From: Chlorops oryzae
Taxonomy: Eukaryota > Arthropoda > Insecta > Diptera > Chloropidae
Direction of reading: 5' to 3'
Length of the DNA: 64,000 nucleotides
Assembly (NCBI GenBank): GCA_020466095.1
Contig: CM035809.1
Span: 7,102,723 to 7,166,722, forward strand
This document shows positions 35,574-47,479 of this stretch, in pieces. The translations under genes were made by a program, and so were the position numbers. Every line of letters starts with the position of its first letter. The first letter of the stretch is position 1. The notes beneath the pieces were generated by a model. It was not told where the DNA came from. It was given only the letters and a program-made list of their open reading frames with translations, and made no database searches.

Positions 35574-36716
35574 CTACTTCTTTTTCTTGTTCTTGGCCTT
35601 TGCCTCCTCAGCTTTCCTTTTCCTTAGGATTTTGACGAACTTCTTCCATGCTCTCTGAATAATTTTCGCAGCACGGGTTTGTGTGAAGAACTCGACTCTC
35701 GCTTGGAATTCTTCTTCCCTCTTTCTCTCGATCTCGTTATGGATTTCTTCTTTTTTCAAATAGAACTTATGAAAGTCCTCGAAATCTTCTTGGAACGCCT
35801 TGAGTCTCTCGTTCAACGAGATAAGCATTTTCTTCTTTTCCAACATAACACTATCATAGCGTCTTAGTAGCAACTGCAGCTGTATCATCAATTTATTCCT
35901 CTCAGCTCTCACGTCCATCTCGATCCGAAAGTTATCCCTTTTTGCCTTTCTAAACGAATATTTTGCCTTGTGAAGTTCCTCCTCGATTTCTCTTGATTTA
36001 TTTTGACATAACCTCTGCAATTCATGCAACTGTTTCCCCGCCGATTTCTCAGCCGACTGGAGATCACATTTTCGACGTGCCCTATCGAGACTGAATTCAT
36101 TTTCGATTTGCGTCACGATCGCCTCTTTGGCGGCAATCCTCCATTGCAGTTTATTGCGGCCCTTGACGGTCTTGATCAAGAATTTCTTATAGAAATCATT
36201 GAACTCGGTATTCTCCCAATAGACCGAATGCAGACCACGTTCAAGTTCTAGTTCTCCTTTCGGATCCTTGTACATTCGGATCGCGGCCAATTCATAAATT
36301 AAATTCCATGCGGATACAGTTGGGCGGACGTCTACTCGATTTCCAAATAAATGCCCAATTATATTTAAGACTTCGTGATTATTTTGAAACAAATCGATAA
36401 CTCGGGCCAGTTTTATGTGATTCCTCATTGTCAGGAACGGCATTGCATGTTTGCTCATTTCATCGACGCATTCTCTTAGCGCATTGCCACATTCCTGGAA
36501 GTGAGTATTATCGAGAATTTTGCAAACAGTGCCCGATACAGCGAATATAAATGGCAGCATCGTAGATATCTTAATCTTTTCAATGCATTCCATCAGAGCC
36601 TCCAGAACGCTCTTAATACGTACCATGATGTCGCCTGGAACTTCAGTTGGATTTCGAACATTCCAAATTGCTTGGCCGTTATTCTTTGCAGTATCCGAAT
36701 AGAAATTTTTCGCCAT
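35574..36716 (-). CDS. DRC10: Dynein regulatory complex subunit 10 (IQ-motif protein, DRC10/IQCD) homologue
   Basis: 380 residues, uninterrupted. The start is the ATG at 36716, in good fly context (CAAAAATGG); the frame is open farther upstream but without another ATG. The N-terminal helix at 32-58 (RIKSVLEALMECIEKIKIST, then MLPFIF) resembles the conserved N-terminal segment of vertebrate IQCD (RIMSILDEAIYKVELVTLLS). Residues 195-345 are charged and heptad-like, a long coiled coil. Residues 349-367 (AAKIIQRAWKKFVKILRKR) form a calmodulin-binding IQ motif with Gln354, Lys358 and Lys362 at the key positions, and the tail is Lys-rich as in the family. DRC10 is part of the nexin-dynein regulatory complex that links axonemal doublets and controls dynein. 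In flies motile axonemes occur mainly in sperm, so testis expression is likely (inference). DRC9/IQCG has a similar C-terminus and is the main alternative, but the N-terminus favours DRC10. No introns are visible and no frameshift or premature stop is present. Confidence 0.8.
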   Translation of the reverse strand: MAKNFYSDTAKNNGQAIWNVRNPTEVPGDIMVRIKSVLEALMECIEKIKISTMLPFIFAVSGTVCKILDNTHFQECGNALRECVDEMSKHAMPFLTMRNHIKLARVIDLFQNNHEVLNIIGHLFGNRVDVRPTVSAWNLIYELAAIRMYKDPKGELELERGLHSVYWENTEFNDFYKKFLIKTVKGRNKLQWRIAAKEAIVTQIENEFSLDRARRKCDLQSAEKSAGKQLHELQRLCQNKSREIEEELHKAKYSFRKAKRDNFRIEMDVRAERNKLMIQLQLLLRRYDSVMLEKKKMLISLNERLKAFQEDFEDFHKFYLKKEEIHNEIERKREEEFQARVEFFTQTRAAKIIQRAWKKFVKILRKRKAEEAKAKNKKKK

Positions 36717-37063
36717 TTTTGCGAACAGAGAAATGAAACCCCCCTTGAATAATCCCAAAAAAAAAAAAACAAAAAACACCCCTCAAAGATTCCTACCAAA
36801 AACCCTAATCAAAACCAATTCATCAGAAAAAAAATTAATTGAAATAAATAAACAACAAAAAATAAATACATCTTGCCTTTAGTATAAGAATAAAGAAAAA
36901 TTCACTCTATTTTCATGGTTACTACGATTTTGAAGTTATAGTGGATTGGTAGAGATTTGGTTGAAGCTGTTAGGGAGCACTATTAAGTAGAATAAACCGA
37001 AGCTTACAGAGCGAAGAGATAGATTTTTTCCGGCGCCAAAATCTGATGATCTCTTTTACATAC

Positions 37064-37821
37064 ACTCAAAAAATTCCGTCGTAGAATCTATGATATCCGA
37101 CGTAGTATCTATTATATCCGCAATTGATATAGGTCCAATTGCAAGATATCATAGATTCTACGACAGCTTTGCAGTAGTTTCTACGATGAGGAAGGTCATT
37201 GAATTCAACGTAGATTTAACGATATTCCATCGTGGGAGCTATCATATTCCATCTAAGGAACTATGATGTAATTTAATAGTAACTACGATATCAAATCATA
37301 GGAACTACGGTATCAAATCTTGAAATACATTTCGATAACTTCTTAATTTTGATATAAATTCTTGTAAAAAATAAGGTCGGTGGAAGGCGCGATAGAAGCA
37401 ACTCTATTTTATTGGTTTAAATTACTTTCCTCGTATTTTGTCCTTGAAATTTACTTGCCTGTTTTTTTCTCCATTTTTCCCCAAATTCTTTTCTCCGTGA
37501 CAGGATTCGAGAACTCGGATCTTCCAGATTAGAAATCTAGCACATTTCAAACTACGCCATCGCGAGATATAATTTCAGCTTGCTAGATTGAATATATCAA
37601 TGTAAGTGGGAAACAGTAGAAACTATTAGATTTACAGTATAACTTATTGTATATTACGTAGATTCTATGATATATCCATCGTAAAATCTATGATGGACAT
37701 AATTCTTCCACAGTAGAAACTATTGGATTTACAGTACAACTTATTGTATTTTACGTAGATTCTATTATATTTTTCTATGTCTTCCTATCGTAGAAACAAC
37801 GATGCAAAATTTTTTTTAGTG
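37064..37821 (-). mobile_element. TA-flanked element with CACT(G/C)AAAAAA ends, copy 2
   Basis: Inverted relative to 12696-13504 and about 90 percent like it in the shared parts, flanked by TA (37062-37063 and 37822-37823). The left tip is CACTCAAAAAATTCCG and the right tip ends ATTTTTTTTAGTG. It keeps the tRNA-Arg-like block (complement of about 37495-37570) but lacks the stretch around the GGGATCGAACCC block of copy 1. An extra pair of short repeats lies near 37640-37770. No coding frame. Confidence 0.85.
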
Positions 37822-38132
37822 TAGCTGCCAGGACAATACGTTTTGCAATAGACTAAAACTTGATCTCTTTAGTAGTCACATATGGAATCCTTCACGGTTT
37901 GTAGATCAGGATGATTTCCTCTTCACTTAGTAAAAATATCAAACAAGTTAATTCTATATATGGAGCATTTGACAGGGCCAAAACTAATATTATTACTCAA
38001 AAATTTTGGAAAGGGCACTTTATATCCTGTTAAGTATCTTAATACGAGTACATTGAGATGAATTCCCAAACTGTTTTGATCTAATTCACTATGAGCTTCC
38101 ATTGAACGAATCACCGTTTATATGGAGTGGAT

Positions 38133-38312
38133 TCAGCTCTTACTCAGTGGCTCCTTTCTCGAATTGCTTTGATGTTGTCGTAGGTCATTCTCCGATATTG
38201 CTTCAAAATATTCGACGTAAAAAGTTCTGAGTTGCACTTCCTCATTGCTGGTGTCGTTGGCTTTGGCGTGCTGCTTCCTTGTGCCAATCATTTTGCTGAG
38301 TCGACTATTCAT
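38133..38312 (-). CDS. Candidate small ORF, 59 residues, unknown
   Basis: From the ATG at 38312 it reads a hydrophilic peptide (beginning MNSRLSKMIGTRKQHAKAND) ending in TGA. Codon choice looks more coding-like and GC-richer than the surrounding DNA, for example GCCAAAGCCAACGACACCAGC. Near the end the string TGAGTAAGAG could be a splice donor, so it may be an exon on the DRC10 strand, about 1.4 kb upstream of that gene. I recognise no family. It could equally be a relic, because the next 100 bases downstream (37995-38055) are shared with a non-coding repeat at 21111-21170. Confidence 0.25.
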   Translation of the reverse strand: MNSRLSKMIGTRKQHAKANDTSNEEVQLRTFYVEYFEAISENDLRQHQSNSRKEPLSKS

Positions 38313-38454
38313 CGGTCCGTGCAATATAAAGCCCGGTCGATGTGCTGACGCTTGTTATACGGTTGTCTGGGGTAATTTTCAATAGCTGTTGGTTTGTCGA
38401 AAGACCAGTGACGGGGAAAAGAGCGGACCGGTAATATTAAATGTTTGAATCGAA

Positions 38455-38640
38455 ACAAAAAGACTGGCAGAAGGAGTCATATATATATATATTACTCCCA
38501 TACCACCTCCCTAAGTGTATATAATCAGGTTCTTATAAGTCGTCCTTCCCAAGAAGGAAAACGAATTCATTTCGGACTCTAAAGGAGCTCATTATATAGA
38601 CTCTTATCCCACATTGGGATTATTTTAGTGATCTAAATAT
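38455..38640 (+). repeat. Diverged ~200-bp repeat, copy right of the DRC10 gene
   Basis: Partner of 34985-35190 in the same orientation. It contains a short TA run at 38480-38492 and the shared block AAGTCGTCCTTCCCAAGAAG. Confidence 0.5.
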
Positions 38641-39409
38641 GTGTTTGTCATAGGTGGTTCCTACGTTCTGTACTTCTACAAAAGCTCCAAACCCAAAAAC
38701 TTCTCTACAAATTTCTTTACTTCTAGCGCCAAGATCTTAGACATTTTTGAATGCTTGAAACTTCCCGAATTTCATCCTGATTCAACATGATCAATCAAGA
38801 GGTAAATTTATATCACCACATCAAGAAGTTACCATAATCATCGTGAGAGCTACTTGACTTCAAAATGGAAGCTGCAAAATGGGATACAAAACGTGTAAGG
38901 ACACGATCTCTTGAAATGATCTTCAAAGGATAAAAGTTGGTAGAATTTTTTGCTCTGCGTTTTAATTTCTTTCAAGAAAACTTTATTGATCTGAATGTCC
39001 ATCGAATCAAACTCTCGATGGAGGCAAGATAAAAGAGTCTAAGATATGCTTAATGTTGCTTTGTTATAAATACAGAATAGGAAATCGAACATCGATTTCT
39101 TGAACGGACCAAACCCAATTTCTTCTGCTGGAGGGGAGGAGTGTCACTCCAGTCTTCGATCAGAAACTTTGAATCAAAAAAATAAGATTGAAATGAAAAA
39201 AGGAGAACAAAAAAAAAACACAAAATGCCAAACATCACGCAATGCAATTCGTAACTTCAAATACAATCGGGAAATGCAGCGAAATAAATGGGATGCAACA
39301 TGCAGTGTCCATTAAAGCTTCCCGGCTCCCCCACCATCATGCCCTACAGTAGGCGGAGCATTTTTGTATTTTTTGCACCGTTTTTCAAACGCAAGCGCGT
39401 ATTTTTATT

Positions 39410-39520
39410 TCAACACACACACGCACACACACACACACACTCAAGCTTAAAATAGCGAAAAGACCACACTCAGTCGCACACGAACACACGTGCACATACA
39501 CACACCATCGCGAGATTGCA
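39410..39520 (+). repeat. CA microsatellite cluster
   Basis: Interrupted CACACA runs at about 39413-39441, with further ACAC-rich sequence to about 39505. It generates Val/Cys/Arg-rich frames on the minus strand that are not genes. Confidence 0.8.
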
Positions 39521-40572
39521 TGAGAATTCTCTTGAGAGCGAAAAAATAAAAAACAAAATTCGCAAATGCATTTTTGTTGCCGGTGCATCGCGTTCGCGTT
39601 CAATTCGGCGGCTCTGCGAGGATGTGGTGCATGTGCTGCATGCTGCAATGCAAGTTTTTGTCCAAATGCGGGTTAGCAGCCAGCCTATGTAGTATTAGCA
39701 TTGACAGGCATGTGAATGTATGCCTTAGCCCAGTGAACATTTTGCGCAAGAACGTCGGAACTTTTTTTTTCAAATGAAACTTCATTTCCATTTTTGGTGA
39801 TTTTTTGTTTTAATAAGACTCAGGTCCGATGGGATGAATTTTGAGCCCTTTGAGTTAAGGTTTTAAGAGAGTTGGTAAAAATATCCGGGATCCTTAAAAG
39901 AAGTGTGGACCCCTTGAAGGTAATTTGAAGCTAACAGTGTGACCTCAAAAAAGAGGTAATATAAAATATAAAATGGAGTAGTTAATATAAAATCGAGTGA
40001 CCCACCTTTTGAAATCCCTCGGATTTGTAGGTTCTTTCAAGGAGTCTGGGCTCGAAAACTCATTCCTTTCACGTATCCTATGGGCCTGCACCATATAGAC
40101 TTTCAATCATAACGGTTTTTTCGATCCTATCAATCGGATAATAGATTCTTTCTTTGGGACGACGTGTAGCGCACATGTACTTCAAAAGTGTCACAAGTCA
40201 AAATTTGTAATTTTTCAAAAAACGCAATTACATTGATGCAGTCTTGGTGCATTTGAGTCACTGTTGCGTGTTCAAGAGCAAAAACCATTCTTTCAGTATC
40301 TGACTATTCAACTGTGAAATTCATTCTTTCTTTTGAGTTGCGCATGACTTCAAGATGTAAGTCAATTTTTAAGCTTAAAAACCTGCAATTCTGTTTTTGG
40401 TGTGCTATTATGCTATTAGGTATACAGGTCACCTGTGAAAACATTTCTTGCATTAACCTCAATTTGACAAATTTTGAGTTGTGACACTCTTCAAGGATCA
40501 TGTAAGATATATTCTTAATTAAGGACCTTCTTTTTAATCAATACCTCAATTTTCTCCAGTTGTTAAGATGTA

Positions 40573-40780
40573 GGTAGGTTAGGTTGAAGTGGCTGCCACT
40601 TAGGCCGTTAATCGGCCCATTGTTATACCAAGGAGGTTTTCTTGTGTTTGAGTGAGTGTATGTCTTTTTATGTAGTGTGCCCCTAACATGCGATTTTTTG
40701 AAAAACCAGTGCTAGGCTTGGAACATTACACTCCGTTTCGCCTGTGCCGGGAATCGAACCTCGGACCCTGGGATCAAGTA
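40573..40780 (-). mobile_element. tRNA-derived SINE, 5'-truncated copy with clear TSD
   Basis: Same family and strand as 27921-28162. A perfect 10-base duplication, TTAAGATGTA, lies on both sides (40563-40572 and 40781-40790). It is truncated within the tRNA-like head: the B box GGTTCGATTCCCGG remains and the A-box part is gone. The 3' end reads CCACTTCAACCTAACCTACC rather than poly(A). The length of the target duplication and the 5' truncation are the marks of target-primed reverse transcription. Confidence 0.9.
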
Positions 40781-43439
40781 TTAAGATGTAAGAGTACGTT
40801 AAATGTAAAGAAAAAAAAAAATTCAATCACAGGTTGCCGAGATACGGGCTGTCAAAGTTTCGATTTTTGCTTCGAAGAACTTATTTCATTGAAATACAAT
40901 GGGGCTGGAATCGCCTCGCTTCAAAAATTTTTCCAATGTTTCAAAAAAAAAAATTCTGAACTTTTCTAAAACAGTACTTAACATTTTTTTGGATAACGGT
41001 AAATGAGAAAAATCCGCATTTTAGTTTTATTTCTTGATTTTCTAGGAGAGACGTCATTTAAAAAAAAATTTTTTTTTTAATTTTGAAATAAAGCTTAGTT
41101 CTTCCCCTTTAAAATGATGCATAAATCATAATGAGCCGACCATGATTAGTGCTCCAAATACAGCTTTGAACATCCTTAATTAGCATATTTCCCTCAATGT
41201 GATGCACATTCTACAAGACCATATTTAAAGAATTAAAAGAAAAGCACAATTGCCAGATTTTTAGGGGAATATTCCCCTGAGCTTCTCAAACAAGGCATAA
41301 ATTCCCTAAAAATTTATTTTTTGAACCTTTCAAAAACAAAAACTTTGTCCTATAACCTTATAGGACCCTTACAAATTTTTCTCCCCACTTAAGATCATAA
41401 ATGTCTTTGAATTTAGCGCAGATTCCGTTTGACCGGCGACAGTGGAGCAAAGAGCAATGGTAAGACGAAGCTTCTTTAACCTTCTTTTTCGTATTAAAAA
41501 ATGAAAATCAAGAAAAAACTGATTTTGTAATCAACAAAAAAAGGAAAACTATTTTTCATTTTTTTCTTTTTTTTGTCTCTCGAAGAAATGGTTTGCTGGG
41601 CGCAACATTAGTTGTTGGCACTCAAACTCCTGAGATATTATTGCTGCAGTTGTGTGCCTGATGCTTTTTCTGTTAATGCATATGGCACTTCACATAATTT
41701 TTTGTCCGTAGCACGCATTTCTCTGACCCCGAAACTTTTTCCCACCTATAATGCTGCCAGCCTTCCTGTTCTCTGTTCGGTTTTTCCAATAGCATAGATG
41801 CAAGCCAACCCAACTACGCACCATGTTAACTTCCTCGTAACGGCGGGCCATAAAAGCGCTGCTTCGTGAAATTCGCTAGCGAAAAATGCACTTTTTAGTT
41901 TGATATTTTGCAATTTTCCCATCCTGCCGTCCGACCGGCCTACGGCACAAGTTTTGTGTGTGATTTTTCCCTTTTTTTGGTATTTTCTCTCCATTTTTTT
42001 TTTTTCATTTTCCATTTTCGTCACCAATGCAGTACAACGTTTTTAGCTCATACCCGCAGAAGTGATGCGCGCAGCGATGCGATTTGCTGCAATTGCATTG
42101 GTGCAGTGCCTGCACTCGAGTACATAAATGGGCGAATTTTCTTCCTTTTGTTGTTTAGCTGCAGTTTTTGGTTTTGTTGGTTTTTTTTTTCTTTTTCTTT
42201 TTCGTGTTAGCTTTGCTTAGTTATGTCAGGAAGGTTTCCATGGAAGGGGCATTTTATCTTTCGAATCTCGACTGGTGATCTGAAGAAGTGAGAAAAAATA
42301 AAGTTTTCCCTTGTTCATTAAAGAAACCAATGAAGCGTCCAAATTCGCACTTAAATTTATTCTTGCTAAATGCTCTAAAATGTCAAAGCAAATGAAAAGG
42401 GACGTAAAGTGTCGATACTCTTGAAGGAAGTTTTAACTTTTTAAGTGAGGGAGTAAAAGTATAATAAGCAATGAAAATGACAAATTGGAGGCCTATCGCA
42501 AAAATACGTTGCATACTTTGAAGCTTAAAGTCATTTTCATTGATTATAAAAATTTCAGGTTCGGCAAGGAAAAAGAAAAAAGGTGCATCATAGTTTTAAG
42601 CGTAAGTAAAAAACTGCAGTGGAGATGAATCGTTGTCCATATGGTTTTGCGGCTTTTAGCGTTTAGATTGTCTCACTAAAAATGCTGTGTGTCGGAAGTC
42701 TCTTGGAAATACGAACAAAATTTTTATGTTTCTGAAACATATTTGAATTGTCTAAATTTTTGTTTATAACTGGTTATTTTTCTAGCTTCAGCTTCATATA
42801 AAAATTGCAAATTTTTATTTTAAAACCGAATTTCCGAAAAAAATTTTCAGTGTATGCTGTTTTCCGATTTTTGGTTTTTTACTTTTCTTATTCTTGAACA
42901 AATAAAGAAACAATATTTGAATTATCTCTAGTTGTTTCCGTGATATAAAATTCTGAATAAAAGATAATTATTGAAATGTTCCAAATTTTCGATTTTCAAA
43001 TTGCACCAACAACAACAATTGAGGGAATTTTGCTCTTATATTTTAGGGACCTTTCGATATAAGGTCAAAAGACCAAAATCCTTAACCCACTATGTCCACA
43101 TTTCTCGTGATCAGACCCCTCTGTATGGATTTATGGGGGTAACATGGGGGTGCAGAGAAAAAATGTCGCAGTAAAAAAAATTTTTTTTTGCAAAATTCGA
43201 GTCATCACTTTAAAATACATAGGAAATGATATATTTCATTCCAACGACAGCACAAATTTTTTTTGTCGGCCAGTGTTATTTTGCTTAATACACTTTCTCA
43301 GAACGTAATAACTGCGCCCTTTATCCAAAGATTTTGAAGACAAATAAGTATCTCATACTGTTTCCACTTTAAATACAAAATGCAAAAATTATTTTCCATG
43401 TGATCCATTTTTTTAATGCCTATGAACTAAAAAGCGCTT

Positions 43440-44400
43440 TATTTTTTTTTTTTTAATATCTTCTTCTTTTTTTAGGTTTAAGGGTCCAGAGAGTCTTAGT
43501 TTCTTAACCGATCTTAAAAATATTTAGAAAAAAGTTTAGGAAGGCTTAATTTACTTAAATTTAAGGGATATTTTGTTCAAATCGGATGATGCGTTGACGA
43601 GCTTTGGCCGAAAAAGTTGCAATACACAAAAATATTTTATTTTCCAAAAATCAATAAAAAAAACAATTCTATACAATTTTTTTAACATTGTTTTCATGTT
43701 AAGGAGACCAAAGCTCATAAAAAAAACTGAATATCGATGCTAGAAGAAATAAAAATTAATTATTTGTAAACTAGGAAATTATCCCGGCTCTTTAACAGGT
43801 TTTTTTAACAAATTTTGAAAAATAGGTACAAAAGAAAAAACGAATTTTTTTAAAATTTTGTTTAAAGGCCGTTTCTTGACCAGACTTAATTTTTTAAAAA
43901 ATAAATTTAAATAAATAATCATTCAAAGCCTTTCCTATCTTTGATTAAAACTTTAATTTCGAAAATTTGAATAAAGGTTTGATTCATTAGTTTAACAGTA
44001 AATGGGTTGTTTTTTTTTCAATTCATTTAAATTGACCTTTAAATTTGGAAATTAAAAATAAATATAAATTATTTATTTTTTTTTAAAATTGACAGATCTT
44101 TTACCAATTACCAAATATTTTTCAAATTTAAAATTTTAAACCTTTATTTTGTAAGGGCAAATTTGCAAAAGCAAAAAACCAAAATTTTTTGAAAATTTTT
44201 GCCTCTTTTAAGGGCCAAAAAAGGGAAAAAACTTAAAAAAGGGCCCGGATTTGAACAAAGTAATTGTAAAAATTTTGGGCAATTCCCCTGAAAGGAAGTT
44301 AAACTCATGGGAGCTAAAATTTGAACGGGATTTAAAAATTTTAAAAATTAAAGTTTTAAATAGCCTTTTATGAGGTAAAACCTCAAAAGGGTGGGACCGC
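43440..44400. other. Homopolymer-rich stretch of doubtful sequence quality
   Basis: Unusual density of adjoining homopolymer runs (for example AAAATTTTTTGAAAATTTTT, AAAAAAGGGCCCGG and AATTTTGGGCAATTCCCC), unlike the rest of the window. No gene or repeat is recognised. It may be genuine AT-rich DNA or a poorly polished assembly segment. Confidence 0.35.
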
Positions 44401-44826
44401 TTCTCATGGCATTGTCCAATTACTCTATACGTTTTTCGGCGAATTCGCTTCCGCCTTCATCAGGATGATGCCTAATTCTCTCAATTTTAATATTTTTGGT
44501 TGACCTGATACGGCTGCCTTCACAGGATGCAGTTTCTCCAACTTTGTCTTTCATTATTCGCAAAAGACTAATATAAATAATGCGTTTCTGAGCTAGAAGT
44601 TGTCTTGACTGTTACAAAGCACCATATAATAAAAACAATTGCCCTGCCTACGGTAAATCCATAATCTTTCTAAGTTCGAATTGTATGAGCGACACATGGC
44701 GACAATAGCATCTCTGACAGCGAGTAATAAAAACGAGTTAAGCGCTGAATTGTTCTTTCATTCATTTCGTCATGGAACATTGCTAAACAGGATTGATTCT
44801 CTTGCATGCATATGGTACATGGAGAT

Positions 44827-45095
44827 TTGTTCAATAGGTAATGCCTGAAATCCATTAACCTTGTAAGCGAAATACTTCAGGTGATTCAAAGTGTTTTTGT
44901 CTTAGAAAGATTTGCTTACATATCAATGTTAAATTGTAAGCTTCATTACGCTTTTGCTTACGCCGTATGGTAAACGTTCGGCTATAGATAAATTATCTGA
45001 ATACTGAATTTCTGCCTTACATGGTAAGCGAAATCGGTAATGCCTGAATTTTCAATGACATCGCTGTTTTAAAATTCAGGCATTACGTAAGGGGT
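44827..45095. repeat. Hairpin repeat with GTAATGCCTGAATTTT arms
   Basis: A perfect 16-bp inverted pair, GTAATGCCTGAATTTT (45037-45052) and its complement (45071-45086), with an 18-base loop. A partial third copy, GGTAATGCCTGAAAT, lies near 44837, and GTAAGCGAAAT strings accompany both. It looks like a decayed small inverted-repeat element. Confidence 0.45.
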
Positions 45096-46418
45096 GGCTC
45101 GCATCATTTTCTTGTAGAAAAATTTAGATTTTTACCGCTGGGATAGAACCAACTGAGAAGCAGCATTGTCCATAGAAGGTGATCATGGCCAAGTCTTGAT
45201 CATGTGAGAAGGAGAATTTTATATAATATGCAAGCAATTGGACCTCATGGACAAGCCATAGGACTGATTTAACCGTTCTTCCATGAGAACAGGTTTGATG
45301 ACTTCTCTGAAAAGCCTCTAGGTTTCTCTAAATTTCTCCTATGCACGTGGTACTTTTGAAAGCCATTGCTAGAAAAAAAAGTGAATTAAAAGGACCTTTT
45401 GCCACTTCTTTCTTGTGAGAAATTTGTTGAATCTTTAGTTTGGATCTTCCTCTTTTTCATTGCTAGATGAATGAATTGATACACCTTTTGGCGGACAGTC
45501 GTTTATTTTCAAATGAAAGCTTTCTTTCAAATAAGTATCATACCTGGGGCAACATAAAATATTTAACTTCAGTACCCAAAAGTAAGTTTTTTCAATATCA
45601 AGACAGTTTTCAACATTGAGGATCGGTTCGTTCTTGAAAATAATATCAGCACTTATATTCCCAAGGATTTTTCGAGTTGTGGAATTCTTCTTAAATCCTG
45701 ACTTGGGCTTCGTAAGTAAAAGCTTAGAATTGTATAAATGGGCTTACAACTAATAAAAGGCATATCTTTAGGTGCTGGATTAAAATACTTTCTTAATAAA
45801 AAATTTTCCCAAATATATTTTTTTAGGAAGTCTACAAACTCCCATAGATCATTCAAAAAGAGTATCTTCTCCAATTATAAACTAAAGCAAAAAGACTCCA
45901 ATAGTCTTCCTAACCGATGTCAGGTGTTTTGTTTTGGACGCCTTTGCAAGAATGCTCCGTAACCATTAGGAGATCTTTGGTAGTTCACTATAGTCCACTC
46001 CAAATATAGTTGGCTGGGTATAAGAAGTCCTGGGAATACTTACCTTAAACTATAAAAACATGAAACAAGAGAATTGTGACCATGAAAGGATCAAAGGACT
46101 GCAGTTGTCAGTAGACTTCTCATCAGACATGCATTGTCCTGTAGTGTGGCGCAATTGCTCTAATCTCGAAGCTAAAAAAAAACACAGGGAAAACAGGCTT
46201 CATATACGTAAAAACAATTTAAAAAAAATAAAATGGAAAGTGTTCACGTTTCCTTTCCTTTGACAATCATTAAGACCAAGGGACCTTATTTTTTTATCAG
46301 CTTCTATGCACTTACAGTTTTGCATTCGAATGCGTCATCAAAGTCAATCAATTAACGATCCTGTTGTTAAAATGCATATGAAAAACGATTGACCAACCAT
46401 ATCAGTGTATGTACAAGC

Positions 46419-46424
<6 letters not shown>

Positions 46425-46449
<25 letters not shown>

Positions 46450-46470
46450 AAAATAAATAAAAAAATAAAA
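46425..46470 (+). repeat. Poly(A)/AAATA run
   Basis: More than 20 consecutive A after ACACACAC, then AATAAATAAA-type sequence. It may be the tail of a retroposed sequence, but no recognisable body precedes it, so I treat it as a simple repeat. Confidence 0.6.
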
Positions 46471-47479
46471 GCGCACTCTCAAAGCGAGGTGGAGAGCTTC
46501 GTTCGATACTTCTAACTCACTCGGAGCTTTCTAATCAGAGGCAATACATTTGCATTTAAGGTCCCATCAAAAAAGGCTTCAGACGCATAAAAAACGCTTT
46601 GATACAGTGTGAGGTACTCGCTGCCCCTTAATGTATGCATCCTTTTTTGCAACGAGTTGTTTTTTGCTGTAAAATAGAAGGCAAATCACATTCGAAGATG
46701 TGATCTAAGCTTAAAAAATATATATATTCATTTATGTGTGTATGTGTGCTTACCCAATCATGTTTTCCCCCCTTTATATAGTGCATATCGTGTGGGTATC
46801 GAACACGCGTATTTTTTGCGCAAAGATTTTGTGCAATAAATTTTTTCTTCATTTTTCTTTGATTATTCTTTTCATTGCATGCGGGCGTGCATATTTATGT
46901 ATGTTTGTATGTGTCTGTGATCTGCAAAAGATTGCATGCAAGATTTAACCATTTATGTGTGTTTTTATCACCAATGTTGGCTGCGCTTTGTTATTCAAGC
47001 GCCTAAGGCAGTATTGATAAAATTGCTTTTAAGGGTTGCCAAGTGTTTTAGAAAATTTTTGTATTGCCAGAAGAACAACCAACGATCGAATTTATAGGAG
47101 AGAAAAACTTATTCAAATTGATTCCTAAATATGTATCAGTTTCCAGCCCCTTAGCTTATGGAGTTGCCAGTGGGTTTTCTGAAGCCCTTCATTGTATGGA
47201 TCACTTCTATATGACATATTGGTCCCATATGTGACCACAAAAGAGACTTCAAGCTATGAGAGATCAACCAATTTTAAACCGGAATAGATTCCTACCCGTG
47301 GAGATATAGAGACCTGAGGTAACTGTGGAAGGCATGAGATTTCATTTAGGACCACTTATCGGTCCGCCGAGCTCCACAGAACATTATTTACTCATCTCAA
47401 CGAATGTGGAAAGGCTTCCCGAGTTTATTATTCCCTTGTTATAGGACCAAAAAATGGATTGTATACCGTCGGTTGTTCT

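Noticed and set aside
36717..36779. Extending the DRC10-like protein 21 residues upstream
   Set aside because: The extension begins at a GTG, not ATG, and reads a Phe-rich stretch encoded by a T run. The ATG at 36716 has a good start context.
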